Part shown: in pieces, positions 8,920 to 17,284 of the stretch
Numbering within the stretch: the first letter of the stretch is position 1
How the letters are laid out: each line of letters starts with the position of its first letter
Assembly (NCBI RefSeq): GCF_014385005.1
Contig: NZ_JACRSZ010000007.1
Location: forward strand, 62,001-126,000
DNA: 64,000 nt
Source: Jingyaoa shaoxingensis
GTDB lineage: Bacteria > Bacillota > Clostridia > Lachnospirales > Lachnospiraceae
Reading direction: 5' to 3'
Program-made: the position numbers and the translations under genes
Notes under the pieces: model-generated
Database searches by the model: none
What the model was told of the DNA's origin: nothing
What the model saw: only the letters and a program-made list of their open reading frames with translations

Positions 8920-9159
8920 ATGAGACTTGATAAATTTCTGAAGGTGTCTCGTCTGATTAAGAGAAGAACGGTTGCCAATGAAGCATGTGATGCAGGTCGT
9001 GTTCTGGTCAATGACAAGGTGGCTAAGGCATCGGTGAATGTGAAAGCCGGAGATATCATTGAGATTCAGTTTGGAACCAGAAGTGTAAAAGTAGAAGTAC
9101 TGAATGTACAGGAGACCGTGAAAAAGGACGAAGCACAGGATCTATATAAGTATCTGTAA
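8920..9159 (+). CDS. rqcP: S4-domain ribosome quality-control protein RqcP (YabO)
   Basis: A 79-residue protein consisting of one S4 RNA-binding domain (MRLDKFLKVSRLIKRRTVANEACDAGRVLVN, then KAGDIIEIQFG). In Bacillus subtilis RqcP/YabO works with RqcH on stalled 50S subunits to add alanine tails. The order HU-rqcP-yabP-yabQ-divIC matches the conserved Firmicute arrangement, which supports the call over the related HslR family. It follows hup after 6 bases and a terminator follows it, so hup-rqcP form a unit with possible read-through into yabP. Confidence 0.9.
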   Translation: MRLDKFLKVSRLIKRRTVANEACDAGRVLVNDKVAKASVNVKAGDIIEIQFGTRSVKVEVLNVQETVKKDEAQDLYKYL

Positions 9160-9164
9160 ATAAG

Positions 9165-9207
9165 AACTCGCAATTGATCGATAATACGCATCATTTGCGA
9201 GTTTTTT
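9165..9207 (+). terminator. Terminator after rqcP
   Basis: AACTCGCAA and TTGCGAGTT pair, with an inner TGAT/ATCA extension, followed by TTTTTT. Confidence 0.85.
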
Positions 9208-9266
9208 CTGTTCTGAGTTTTTACGTCCGGCATACATATAAAATAAGAGTGGATCAGGGGAAACGT

Positions 9267-9551
9267 ATGGAAGAAAAACAGTTGTCCGGTGCGCACCGGA
9301 TCTGGATTGCCGGAAGGAAAAACGGAGCGGTAAGCGGAGTCAGTGATGTCCTGTCCTTTGATGAGAATGAGATTGTGATGGACACGGATATGGGGATGCT
9401 GACGATCAGGGGGAAAGGACTGCATATCAGCAAACTGAATCTGGAGAAGGGAGAAGCAGAACTGGAGGGGCAGGTGGACAGTCTGGTTTATTCTGCAAAA
9501 GGACACAAAAGAAAAAGAGAAGGAAATCTGCTTCAAAGGCTGCTGGACTGA
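9267..9551 (+). CDS. yabP: Sporulation protein YabP
   Basis: A 94-residue member of the YabP/YqfC family, small beta-rich proteins of the mother cell needed for normal sporulation. Typical features are the closely spaced strands DENEIVMDTDMGMLTIRGKGLHISKLNLEKGEAELEGQVDSL (I note positions 36-77 rather than single catalytic residues, as it is not an enzyme). ATG 9267 follows a CAGGGGAAAC ribosome-like site; frame extension upstream to 9174 runs through the rqcP terminator and is rejected. yabQ starts 2 bases after the stop, so the pair is an operon. Confidence 0.85.
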   Translation: MEEKQLSGAHRIWIAGRKNGAVSGVSDVLSFDENEIVMDTDMGMLTIRGKGLHISKLNLEKGEAELEGQVDSLVYSAKGHKRKREGNLLQRLLD

Positions 9552-9553
9552 GT

Positions 9554-9886
9554 ATGAGTGTAATGATAAAACAGGAAGCAGTTTTTTTTATGGAAAGTTT
9601 TCTGACAGGAGCATTACTGATCTGGTGTTATCTGATCCTGGTGGGGCTGCGAAAAGTGATACGGCATGGAATGCTGGCAGTGAATATAGAAGATTTACTG
9701 TACTGGTGTGTGGCGGCACTGATTATTTTTGTGTCAGCTTTTTTGGAAAATAATGGAGAAGTACGATGGTACAGTGCAGCAGCCATTCTTCTTGGAGCCT
9801 GGGTGCAGTGGGGAGTGCTGTTTTTTTTGCGCAGGATTTGTATAAAGCTGTTGAAAAAGTTCAGAAATCGAGGTAGAATGACATAG
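9554..9886 (+). CDS. yabQ: Spore cortex membrane protein YabQ
   Basis: A 110-residue integral membrane protein. Hydrophobic segments are at about residues 12-30 (FMESFLTGALLIWCYLIL), 48-64 (LLYWCVAALIIFVSAFL) and 73-92 (YSAAAILLGAWVQWGVLFFL), and the tail is basic. B. subtilis YabQ sits in the outer forespore membrane and is needed for cortex formation. The family call rests on topology, size and its conserved place between yabP and divIC. It starts 2 bases after the yabP stop. Confidence 0.82.
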   Translation: MSVMIKQEAVFFMESFLTGALLIWCYLILVGLRKVIRHGMLAVNIEDLLYWCVAALIIFVSAFLENNGEVRWYSAAAILLGAWVQWGVLFFLRRICIKLLKKFRNRGRMT

Positions 9887-9937
9887 GATAATATAGCATA
9901 ATAAGATAATCGGTTCATGACTTTTTGGGAGTATAGA

Positions 9938-10234
9938 ATGACAAAAAGAAAATATAAGGGCAGCAATCGCAGAGAGATCATCTGTATCTCGGCTGTGGTA
10001 TTTATTTTACTGTGTGTCATGCTGGTGCAGAGCAGCCAGCTGAAGGATAAGAATGCAGGATATGCACAACAGGTTGAGAAACTGAGTGCCCAGCTTGAGG
10101 AGGAGAACGAACGCACCGAAGACATTGCCCAGCTTCAGGAACGAGTAAAGACAGAAGAATACGCAGGAGAAATAGCAAAAGAGAAACTGGGAATGGTAGG
10201 AGAGGATGAGATACTGTTCCGGGCGCAGAATTAG
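9938..10234 (+). CDS. divIC: Septum formation initiator, DivIC/FtsB-like
   Basis: A 98-residue bitopic division protein with a short basic cytoplasmic tail (MTKRKYKGSNRRE), one membrane helix (about 14-31, IICISAVVFILLCVMLVQ), an extracellular coiled coil (about 36-75) and the conserved ending EYAGEIAKEKLGMVGEDEILF. It should partner FtsL and DivIB/FtsQ at the divisome. I prefer ATG 9938, with GGGAG seven bases upstream, over ATG 9917, which has no ribosome site. The place after yabQ is the conserved one. Confidence 0.88.
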   Translation: MTKRKYKGSNRREIICISAVVFILLCVMLVQSSQLKDKNAGYAQQVEKLSAQLEEENERTEDIAQLQERVKTEEYAGEIAKEKLGMVGEDEILFRAQN

Positions 10235-10270
10235 CGAGGTAATAAGATTTATAAATTCATAAGAAAATAG

Positions 10271-10299
10271 TTGACAACATTCAAATCATCCATTATAAT
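10271..10299 (+). promoter_or_regulatory. Consensus promoter of tRNA-Met
   Basis: A perfect TTGACA (10271-10276), 17-base spacer and TATAAT (10294-10299), ending 12 bases before the mature tRNA. Confidence 0.92.
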
Positions 10300-10311
10300 A
10301 CTGATTGTTGT

Positions 10312-10385
10312 GGCGGAATAGCTCAGTTGGCTAGAGCACACGGTTCATACCCGTGGTGTCGAGAGTTCAAATCTCCCTTCCGCTA
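10312..10385 (+). tRNA. tRNA-Met (anticodon CAT)
   Basis: Seventy-four bases fold as a cloverleaf. The acceptor GGCGGAA pairs with TTCCGCT (first pair G-U), the D stem is GCTC/GAGC, and the anticodon arm is CACGG-TTCATAC-CCGTG with CAT at 10346-10348. The T loop is TTCAAAT. The G-U closing pair and general sequence fit elongator Met rather than initiator tRNA. CCA is not encoded. The T stem GAGAG/CTCCC contains one A-C mismatch. In B. subtilis a Met tRNA also lies between divIC and spoIIE. Confidence 0.93.
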
Positions 10386-10391
10386 TTTGAG

Positions 10392-10437
10392 AAAAGCCTC
10401 GATAAACTTGAAAGTGCTGGTTTATCGAGGCTTTTGT
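10392..10437 (+). terminator. Terminator after tRNA-Met
   Basis: AAAAGCCTCGATAAAC pairs with GTTTATCGAGGCTTTT, a 16-base-pair stem. Confidence 0.88.
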
Positions 10438-10474
10438 GTTTGGTTGGAATAAATAAAGAAAGTGGGGGCAACTC

Positions 10475-11536
10475 GTGAAAAAAGTTATTTTAACAGGGGA
10501 TCGTCCAACAGGACGTCTTCATGTAGGACATTATGTAGGATCATTAAAGGAGAGAGTCAGACTGCAGAACAGCGGCGAATACGATGATATCTATATCATG
10601 ATTGCAGATGCACAGGCACTGACTGACAATGCGGAACATCCGGAAAAGGTGCGTCAGAATATTATGCAGGTGGCACTGGATTATCTGGCATGCGGTCTGG
10701 ATCCTGAGAAGGCAACGATTTTTATTCAGTCCATGGTACCACAGCTTACCGAACTTACATTTTACTATATGAATCTGGTTACGGTATCCAGATTACAGCG
10801 TAATCCGACTGTAAAAGCAGAGATTAAGATGCGCGATTTTGAAGCCAGTATCCCGACCGGATTTTTCTGCTATCCGATCAGCCAGGCAGCAGATATTACT
10901 GCATTCCATGCAACTACCGTGCCGGTAGGAGAGGATCAGATGCCGATGCTGGAGCAGTGTAAGGAGATTGTACACAAGTTCAATTCCGTATATGGAGAGA
11001 CGCTGACAGATCCGAGTATTATGCTTCCACAGAATCAGGCGTGCCTGAGACTGCCTGGTATTGATGGCAAGGCAAAGATGAGCAAGTCCCTTGGTAACTG
11101 TATCTATCTTTCTGAAGAACCGGAAGATATTAAGAAGAAGGTTATGTCCATGTTCACAGACCCGAATCATTTGAGAGTACAGGATCCGGGTAAGGTAGAA
11201 GGCAATCCGGTATTCATCTATCTGGATGCATTCTGCAGAGATGAACATTTCCGGGAATTCCTTCCGGATTACCAGAATCTTCAGGAATTAAAAGACCACT
11301 ATCAGCGTGGTGGCCTGGGAGATGTGAAAGTGAAGAAGTTCCTGAATGCAGTTCTCCAGGCAGAACTGGAACCGATCCGCAACAGACGTAAGATGTGGGA
11401 ACAGAGACTTCCGGAGGTATATGAGATCTTAAGAGAAGGAAGTAAAAAGGCAGAAGCGACAGCGGCGGCTACACTTCAGGAAGTGCGCCATGCCATGAAG
11501 ATTGACTATTTTGAGAATGAGAATCTGCTTAAGTAA
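10475..11536 (+). CDS. trpS: Tryptophan-tRNA ligase
   Basis: A class I aminoacyl-tRNA synthetase charging tRNA-Trp. The HIGH-type motif is at residues 12-20 (TGRLHVGHY), after the start [11 protein letters not shown]. The KMSKS loop is in [11 protein letters not shown] near residue 200. [15 protein letters not shown] also matches the family. The length of 353 is typical of the clostridial branch. The start is a GTG at 10475 with a GTGGGGG ribosome site. No T-box leader is visible between the tRNA terminator and the start. The Hpt-domain gene follows after 37 bases without a terminator. Confidence 0.95.
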   Translation: MKKVILTGDRPTGRLHVGHYVGSLKERVRLQNSGEYDDIYIMIADAQALTDNAEHPEKVRQNIMQVALDYLACGLDPEKATIFIQSMVPQLTELTFYYMNLVTVSRLQRNPTVKAEIKMRDFEASIPTGFFCYPISQAADITAFHATTVPVGEDQMPMLEQCKEIVHKFNSVYGETLTDPSIMLPQNQACLRLPGIDGKAKMSKSLGNCIYLSEEPEDIKKKVMSMFTDPNHLRVQDPGKVEGNPVFIYLDAFCRDEHFREFLPDYQNLQELKDHYQRGGLGDVKVKKFLNAVLQAELEPIRNRRKMWEQRLPEVYEILREGSKKAEATAAATLQEVRHAMKIDYFENENLLK

Positions 11537-11573
11537 TTCTTGAACACGGAGAAAACAGAAAGGATGAAAAGTT

Positions 11574-11930
11574 ATGACACTGCAGGAATGTTATGCCATG
11601 ATGCATGGAAATTATGAGGATGCCAGATCCAGATTGGCAATGGACAAACTGATTGAAAAATTTATGCTGAAGTTTCTGGATGATACTTCCATGGATCTGT
11701 TGAATAAATCTGTGGCAGCGGGAGATGTACAGGAATCTTTTCGTGCAGCACATACTTTGAAAGGCGTGGCAGCCAATCTGGCATTTACAGAACTGATGGA
11801 GAGAGTGTCAGAGCTGACAGAGCAGCTTCGTCCGTGCAGTGCACCGGCAGATGAAGCATTGTATCAGAAAGTAAAAGAATCTTATGATCTGACAATTCAT
11901 GCGATAGAAGCATATAAGGCTCAGATATAG
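11574..11930 (+). CDS. Hpt-domain (histidine phosphotransfer) protein
   Basis: A 118-residue single-domain phosphorelay protein. The phospho-accepting His is in FRAAHTLKGVAANLAF (about residue 60), the classic Hpt motif H-x-L-K-G in a four-helix bundle. It should shuttle phosphate between a hybrid kinase receiver domain and a response regulator. No cognate intact kinase is in the window; the only REC domain nearby is the remnant at 1122. It lies directly downstream of trpS and before a strong terminator. Confidence 0.85.
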   Translation: MTLQECYAMMHGNYEDARSRLAMDKLIEKFMLKFLDDTSMDLLNKSVAAGDVQESFRAAHTLKGVAANLAFTELMERVSELTEQLRPCSAPADEALYQKVKESYDLTIHAIEAYKAQI

Positions 11931-11954
11931 CAGGCAATAGAATAAATGATTTGG

Positions 11955-11993
11955 AAAGGATCTTTCTACAGAAATGTGGAGGGATCTTTTTTG
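11955..11993 (+). terminator. Terminator after Hpt gene
   Basis: AAAGGATC TTTCTACA, a GAAA loop and the complementary TGTGGAGG GATCTTTT form a long stem with some G-U pairs, followed by T residues. Confidence 0.8.
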
Positions 11994-12022
11994 TTCCCTT
12001 ATGCATAGTTTTGCAGAACTAA

Positions 12023-12051
12023 TTGACAGGACTATGGAAAAGAGGTATATT
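12023..12051 (+). promoter_or_regulatory. Promoter of phosphohexomutase gene
   Basis: TTGACA (12023-12028), 17-base spacer, TATATT (12046-12051). Confidence 0.82.
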
Positions 12052-12113
12052 TATATTGGGAATTTGTCATATTGAACAAATTTTGAAGAAAAAACAAGGT
12101 AGGAGTGGTAAAA

Positions 12114-13796
12114 ATGTATCGAAATGAATACGAGCGTTGGCTTGTTGCGGACTTGGAAGATGCTGACTTAAAGCCAGAACTTACAAAAATCAAAGACAAT
12201 GAAGATGAGATTAAAGAACGGTTTGCCGTTGCCTTAAAGTTTGGCACGGCAGGACTGCGCGGAGTACTGGGTGCAGGAACGAACCGAATGAATATTTATG
12301 TAGTACGTCAGGCAACACAGGGGCTGGCTAACTGGGTAAAGACACAGGGTGGCAATCAGACTGTAGCGATCAGTTATGACAGCCGTCTGAAAAGTGATGT
12401 ATTTGCGAAGACAGCCGCAGGTGTGCTGGCTGCCAATGGAATTAAGGTGAGAATCTATGATGCACTGATGCCGGTACCGGCACTGTCCTTTGCGACACGT
12501 TATTATCAGTGCAATGCAGGTATTATGGTGACTGCATCCCATAATCCGGCACAGTATAACGGATATAAGGCATATGGACCGGACGGATGCCAGATGACTG
12601 ATGATGCAGCAGCGATTGTATATGAAGAGATTCAGAAGACAGATGTGCTGACAGGTGCAAAATATATATCCTTTGCAGAAGGCGTAGAGCAGGGACTGAT
12701 CCGCTTCGTAGGAGATGACTGCAAGAAAGCACTTTATGAAGCAATCGAATCTCGTCAGGTTCGTCCGGGATTGTGTAAGACTGCAGGACTGAAGCTGGTA
12801 TACAGTCCACTGAATGGATCCGGGCTGGTGCCGGTAACACAGGTATTAAAGGATATCGGCATCACAGACATTACCATCGTACCAGAACAGGAATATCCGA
12901 ATGGATATTTTACCACATGCAGCTACCCGAACCCGGAGATCTTTGCAGCACTGGAAAAAGGTCTGGAACTGGCAAAAGAGACTGGTGCTGACCTGATGCT
13001 GGCTACTGACCCGGATGCAGACCGTGTAGGTATTGCCATGAAGTGCCCGGATGGATCTTATGAACTGGTAAGTGGTAATGAAGTGGGAGTTCTTCTTCTG
13101 GATTATATCTGCGCAGGAAGAATCGAAAAAGGAACACTGCCGGAAAAGGCAGTTGCAGTAAAATCCATCGTATCGACACCGTTGGCTGACGCAGTAGCAG
13201 CACATTATGGGGTAGAGATGAGAAATGTCCTCACAGGATTCAAATGGATCGGAGATCAGATCGCACAGCTGGAAGCAGCAGGCGAAGTAGACCGTTTTAT
13301 CTTCGGATTTGAAGAAAGCTACGGATACCTGGCAGGTCCATACGTACGTGACAAAGATGCCGTTATCGGTTCTATGCTGATCTGCGAAATGGCAGCATAT
13401 TACCGCAGTATCGGAAGTTCCCTGAAGCAGCGTATGGAAGAGATCTATGCTCAGTACGGCCGTTACCTGAACAAGGTAGACAGCTACGAATTCCCGGGTC
13501 TGACCGGAATGGACAAGATGGCTGGCATTATGCAGCAGCTTCGTGATAACCCACCGACAGAATTCGCAGGTTACGCAGTAACAAAAGTTACAGACTACAA
13601 GAAACCGGAAGAGACCGGACTTCCTGCAGCCAATGTACTCATCTACGCACTGGAAGGCGGCGCAACTGTAGTAGTTCGTCCATCCGGAACAGAGCCAAAG
13701 ATCAAGACCTACTTTACTACGTTAGGTAAAGATCTGGCAGAAGCACAGGCACAGAAAGACAAACTGGCAGAGGCATTAAAACCACTGTTTGCGTAA
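12114..13796 (+). CDS. pgcA: Phospho-sugar mutase (alpha-phosphoglucomutase type)
   Basis: Interconverts glucose 1-phosphate and 6-phosphate (or the mannose equivalents), linking glycolysis to glycogen and wall-sugar nucleotide synthesis. All four alpha-D-phosphohexomutase signatures are present: the phosphoserine loop TASHNP with Ser142, the metal loop DPDADRVGIA, the sugar-binding loop GFEESYGYL and the phosphate-binding loop RPSGTEPKIK. The 560-residue length matches Firmicute PgcA. ATG 12114 is preferred because AGGAG lies 8 bases upstream; the GTG at 12105 overlaps that site. It has its own promoter. Confidence 0.92.
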   Translation: MYRNEYERWLVADLEDADLKPELTKIKDNEDEIKERFAVALKFGTAGLRGVLGAGTNRMNIYVVRQATQGLANWVKTQGGNQTVAISYDSRLKSDVFAKTAAGVLAANGIKVRIYDALMPVPALSFATRYYQCNAGIMVTASHNPAQYNGYKAYGPDGCQMTDDAAAIVYEEIQKTDVLTGAKYISFAEGVEQGLIRFVGDDCKKALYEAIESRQVRPGLCKTAGLKLVYSPLNGSGLVPVTQVLKDIGITDITIVPEQEYPNGYFTTCSYPNPEIFAALEKGLELAKETGADLMLATDPDADRVGIAMKCPDGSYELVSGNEVGVLLLDYICAGRIEKGTLPEKAVAVKSIVSTPLADAVAAHYGVEMRNVLTGFKWIGDQIAQLEAAGEVDRFIFGFEESYGYLAGPYVRDKDAVIGSMLICEMAAYYRSIGSSLKQRMEEIYAQYGRYLNKVDSYEFPGLTGMDKMAGIMQQLRDNPPTEFAGYAVTKVTDYKKPEETGLPAANVLIYALEGGATVVVRPSGTEPKIKTYFTTLGKDLAEAQAQKDKLAEALKPLFA

Positions 13797-13852
13797 AATA
13801 TAGAAAAAGCAGATTGACGGACAAGAGCTAAAATCTGAACTTTAAAAACAGG

Positions 13853-13881
13853 TTGACAGATCTAACTCATTGTGCTATCTT
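13853..13881 (+). promoter_or_regulatory. Promoter of the FMN-riboswitch transcript
   Basis: TTGACA (13853-13858), 17-base spacer, TATCTT (13876-13881), about 30 bases before the riboswitch. Confidence 0.7.
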
Positions 13882-13910
13882 AAGTGCAGAACAGAATAGA
13901 ATAGAATAAA

Positions 13911-14025
13911 TTCTTCGGGGCAGGGCGTAATTCCCTACCGGCGGTATAGTCCGCGAACTGCGATGAAGCAGCTGAACCGGTGAGATTCCGGTACCGACAG
14001 TATAGTCTGGATGAGAGAAGATGAT
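13911..14025 (+). ncRNA. FMN riboswitch (RFN element)
   Basis: The conserved RFN blocks are present in order: TTCTTCGGGGCAGGG, then TCCCTACCGGCGGTATAGTC, CCGCGAA, GGTGAGATTCCGGTACCGAC, AGTATAGTCTGGATG and the closing AGAGAAGA that pairs with the first block. FMN binding should cause termination at the hairpin 14077-14115, lowering expression of ribU and the hydrolase behind it. A further hairpin CGTGGC/GCCACG at about 14039-14056 lies between aptamer and terminator. Confidence 0.96.
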
Positions 14026-14076
14026 TCAAGCATGGATGCGTGGCCGGGAAGCCACGTGATATCAGAATTGAAATTA

Positions 14077-14115
14077 AGATCTCAGGTTTCGAAGAACCTG
14101 AGATCTTTTATTTCT
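14077..14115 (+). terminator. Riboswitch-controlled terminator
   Basis: AGATCTCAGGTTT and AACCTGAGATCT form a strong stem around CGAAG, followed by TTTTATTTCTTTT. It lies between the FMN aptamer and ribU and is the expected expression platform. Confidence 0.85.
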
Positions 14116-14239
14116 TTTATTCTGACAATCCATACATCTTTCCGGAATTTATCATTGATTACAGTGTCAAAAGTGCGTAGCATAGAGAAAAACGTGTAAT
14201 CAGGAATTCTGCTCAAATAATATTCTGGAGGAAAAAGAA

Positions 14240-14857
14240 ATGGAAAAGAAAAAATGGAGCACACAGAAAATGATTTACACAGCTATGCTGGCTGCACTGG
14301 CGGGAGCGTTGATGTCCCTGGAAATATCCGTACCGATGATGCCGCCGTTTTACAAGCTGGATTTCAGTGATGTGCCGTCAATTATTGCCCTGTTTCTTAT
14401 GGGACCGGCATCCGCGGCAGCGGTGGAAGTGATCAAGATTCTGATCAAGCTGGTGACAGTAGGTACCAACACCATGTATGTGGGTGAATTTGCTAATCTG
14501 ATTGGTATTGCCCTGTTTGTCATTCCGATGTGGATTGTTTACAAAAAAATGGGAAAGAGCAGAAAAGCTGCTGTAGTTTCTATGGTATCCAGTGTAGTGA
14601 TTCGTACAGCATTTGCCTGCTTCTGTAATGCATGTATTACCCTGCCGCTGTATGCGAAGGCAATGGAACTTCCGCTGGATCAGGTAATCCAGATGGTGGC
14701 ATCCGTGAATCCATCCATTACCAATCTGACTTCTTTTATCATCCTGGCGACGATTCCGTTTAACGTAATCAAGATCGGACTGAACTGCATTGCCGGATAT
14801 ATTCTTTATGAGAGAATTCACAAAGTCAGCTTTGTAAAGAGGGCAGTAGAGGCATGA
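14240..14857 (+). CDS. ribU: Riboflavin ECF transporter S component RibU
   Basis: The substrate-binding membrane subunit of an energy-coupling-factor importer for riboflavin. It has 205 residues with about six hydrophobic helices and the RibU hallmark FYKLDFSDVPSIIALFLMGP (about residues 37-56). The shared ATPase and T components (EcfA, EcfA', EcfT) are not in this window. FMN-riboswitch control fixes the substrate with good certainty. ATG 14240 follows GGAGGAAAAAG. Its stop overlaps the start of the next gene by 4 bases (ATGA). Confidence 0.93.
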   Translation: MEKKKWSTQKMIYTAMLAALAGALMSLEISVPMMPPFYKLDFSDVPSIIALFLMGPASAAAVEVIKILIKLVTVGTNTMYVGEFANLIGIALFVIPMWIVYKKMGKSRKAAVVSMVSSVVIRTAFACFCNACITLPLYAKAMELPLDQVIQMVASVNPSITNLTSFIILATIPFNVIKIGLNCIAGYILYERIHKVSFVKRAVEA

Positions 14858-15648
14858 TTCGTAATTACAGAGACCTGACCCGTCTGGAGATGGAACAGGT
14901 AGATAAAAAAGAAACGATTATCCTGATTCCCCTTGGCGCATTGGAGCAACATGGCAATCAGGCGCCACTGGGAACCGACGATATCATAGCAGAAGCTATG
15001 GTAAAATATATAGGGGAAGAACTGGAAGCAATCGGTGAAAAAGATTTTCCGATTCTGGCTTTTCCGGTGATTCCGGTGGGCTTAAGCACCGAACATAAAA
15101 ATTTTTGCGGTTCCATCACATTTAAGCCAGATACCTATTATCATATACTTTATGATATCTGTGTCAGCCTGGCACACCATGGATTTCAGAAAATTGCATT
15201 TCTTGTATGCCATGGAGGAAATGCACCGGTGGTACAGATTTTAAGCCGGGAACTGCGCAGTGAACTGGGAATTTCTCCGTTCATCCTGTCATCAGGTGCG
15301 TTTAGCCATCCGGATGTGAAAGCCACCATATCAGAAGGAAATATCTGGGATTTCCATGGAGGCGAGATGGAGACCTCTATGGTCATGGCAGTGGATGAAA
15401 GTCTGGTAAAACTGGACACTTCAGAAGCCGGACAGCCGGAAGCGTTTATGAACAATCAAACATTACTTCCCTATGGGCAGGTATCGATCGGATGGGTGTC
15501 CGAGGACTGGAAGACAAAAGATGGAAAGCCAATCGGGATCGGCGGGGACCCTTCGGGAGCCACCGCGGAAAAAGGTGAAATCATCCTGCGCACCAGTGCA
15601 CGGGTACTGGTACCCGGACTTCTTGAGATTCGCAAATGGAAAGGATAA
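14854..15648 (+). CDS. Creatininase-family metal-dependent amidohydrolase
   Basis: A 264-residue protein of the creatininase/MftE/FAPy-deformylase (ArfB) superfamily. Metal ligands are recognisable in PLGALEQHGNQAPLGTDD (Glu, His, Asp, about residues 27-44), in VCHGGNA (His near 120) and in HGGEMETSM (Glu near 172). Members hydrolyse creatinine, peptides or formamide bonds of flavin precursors. The 4-base overlap with ribU under one FMN riboswitch points to a flavin-related substrate rather than creatinine; this is inference. A terminator follows. Confidence 0.8.
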   Translation: MIRNYRDLTRLEMEQVDKKETIILIPLGALEQHGNQAPLGTDDIIAEAMVKYIGEELEAIGEKDFPILAFPVIPVGLSTEHKNFCGSITFKPDTYYHILYDICVSLAHHGFQKIAFLVCHGGNAPVVQILSRELRSELGISPFILSSGAFSHPDVKATISEGNIWDFHGGEMETSMVMAVDESLVKLDTSEAGQPEAFMNNQTLLPYGQVSIGWVSEDWKTKDGKPIGIGGDPSGATAEKGEIILRTSARVLVPGLLEIRKWKG

Positions 15649-15664
15649 AATATAATAGGATATA

Positions 15665-15707
15665 GATTCCCACAGAGTTTTGACAAATTCTGCGGGAATT
15701 TTTTTAT
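15665..15707 (+). terminator. Terminator of the ribU operon
   Basis: ATTCCCACAGA pairs with TCTGCGGGAAT (one mismatch) and is followed by seven T residues. Confidence 0.78.
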
Positions 15708-15815
15708 ATACTAGAGATGCCAGGGTCAAAAGTCTGAAATCATGAAGTACGGAACAATCCGTGTGACATCTTTTGATTCTGAAGTGGAATTATAGAAAGA
15801 TTAGGCGGGATCTCT

Positions 15816-17198
15816 ATGGATGAGTGGACAAGTTTAATCGAAAGAGACAGAATAGAAAGATACGCAGAATCTTTTCGCCAGTTAGCAGAGATTTTCCGAC
15901 AGATGCCGGAGAAAAAAGAGCGGCTGAGTGAAGAAGATATAGAAGAAATTTTTGTAACCGTTCAGGAAAATATCTGTGCTCAGTGTGGAAGAAGAACTGT
16001 CTGCTGGATCCGGGAACAGGAGAAAAGCTATCGTCTTGCCTATGGATTACTGGAATCCATCGAGGAAGGAACTGAGCAGATCTCTGAAAAAGAAAAAGAA
16101 TTCTACCGGTTCTGTGTCAGGGGCAGGACGTTTAAAGAAGCATTGGAAAGGGGATTCCTGAGGGCAAGACTGAATATGATGTGGGTAAACCGTATGATGG
16201 AGAACCGGGCGGCCGTGGCAGGGCAGCTTCAGCAGACGGCACAGATTATCCGGGAGATTGCCTGCACGGCTTATTGTGCACAGCCGCTGCAGGGAAACCT
16301 GGAAAGAAAAGTGAAAATGAACCTGAAAATGCATCATGTGACGGTAAAGGATATCGGGATCATAAGAAATGTTACCGGACACCCGGAAATGATCCTGACA
16401 TTGTTGTGTCGCCGGACGGCGGTTCCGGTCAGCTTGATATCTGATATTCTGACGGAAGTCTATGGAAGACCCATGGTACCGGAAAAAGACAGCAGAGTGC
16501 TGGTGGGAAGAGATCTGTGCAGCATTCATTTTGTAGAAGAAACAAGGTATTATATGTTGACGGGATGTGCCTCTGCCAAATGCAGCGGTCAGGTATCTTC
16601 CGGGGATAATTATGCGATTCTGAACAGCAACCATGGTCAGGTGGTAATGGCAGTCTCAGACGGCATGGGCAGTGGTGTGCGGGCAAATCAGGAAAGTCAG
16701 GCAGTGATTGAACTGGTGGAACAGTTCCTGGAGGCAGGATTTACCGCAGAAACAGCAGTGAAAATGCTACATTCTTCTATGGTGCTGGAACGTGGTGTAC
16801 GCCAGTATTCTACGCTGGATTTGTGCGAGGTGGATCTGTATAGAGGCAAGTGTCAGATCTTAAAACTGGGAGCAGCTGCGACCTTTATTCGCAGGGAGGA
16901 AGGAGTTGAAGAGATTATATCTACCAGTCTCCCTGTCGGAATGCTGGAAGCGGTGGATGTAGAGACAAGGCAGATCCGGCTGGAAAGCGGAGACATGATT
17001 TTTATGATATCGGATGGAGTGCTGGATGCCCTTCCGCCAGGTGAAGGAGAAAAGCTTCTGATGTATTTTATAGAGAATCTGACCAATGATAATCCGGCAG
17101 AATCTGCACAGAATCTTCTGGAACAGATTCTGGAATTCTGTCAGGATGGCGTGCCGGATGATATGACCATACTGGCAGGCGGTTTCTGGAAAAAATAG
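15816..17198 (+). CDS. spoIIE: SpoIIE-type PP2C phosphatase lacking the membrane domain
   Basis: The C-terminal half (about residues 250-460) is a PP2C phosphatase: SGDNYAILNSNHGQVVMAVSDGMGSG with the metal-binding Asp, then DLCEVDLYRGKCQILKLGAA, MIFMISDGVLDALP and PDDMTILAG. In B. subtilis SpoIIE dephosphorylates SpoIIAA to activate sigma-F in the forespore. The N-terminal 230 residues resemble the SpoIIE regulatory region, including a Cys-rich motif (CAQCGRRTVCW). At 460 residues it lacks the usual ten membrane helices (full SpoIIE is over 800), and no reading frame upstream encodes them. Its place ahead of tilS-hpt-ftsH is the conserved spoIIE place. Confidence 0.85.
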   Translation: MDEWTSLIERDRIERYAESFRQLAEIFRQMPEKKERLSEEDIEEIFVTVQENICAQCGRRTVCWIREQEKSYRLAYGLLESIEEGTEQISEKEKEFYRFCVRGRTFKEALERGFLRARLNMMWVNRMMENRAAVAGQLQQTAQIIREIACTAYCAQPLQGNLERKVKMNLKMHHVTVKDIGIIRNVTGHPEMILTLLCRRTAVPVSLISDILTEVYGRPMVPEKDSRVLVGRDLCSIHFVEETRYYMLTGCASAKCSGQVSSGDNYAILNSNHGQVVMAVSDGMGSGVRANQESQAVIELVEQFLEAGFTAETAVKMLHSSMVLERGVRQYSTLDLCEVDLYRGKCQILKLGAAATFIRREEGVEEIISTSLPVGMLEAVDVETRQIRLESGDMIFMISDGVLDALPPGEGEKLLMYFIENLTNDNPAESAQNLLEQILEFCQDGVPDDMTILAGGFWKK

Positions 17199-17284
17199 GA
17201 AGAATTGCTTGCTTTTACAGTCAATAAGGATATAATAAAATATGTATTCGAAGTGCACTCGATATAAAATTGAATAATAGTCTT

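Noticed and set aside
9174..9266. N-terminal extension of yabP
   Set aside because: It runs through the rqcP terminator hairpin.
10386..10474. T-box leader for trpS
   Set aside because: The only structure here is the tRNA terminator; no T-box sequence or specifier loop is visible.
14011..14199. Small open frame in the ribU leader
   Set aside because: It lies across the FMN riboswitch and its terminator, so it is accidental.
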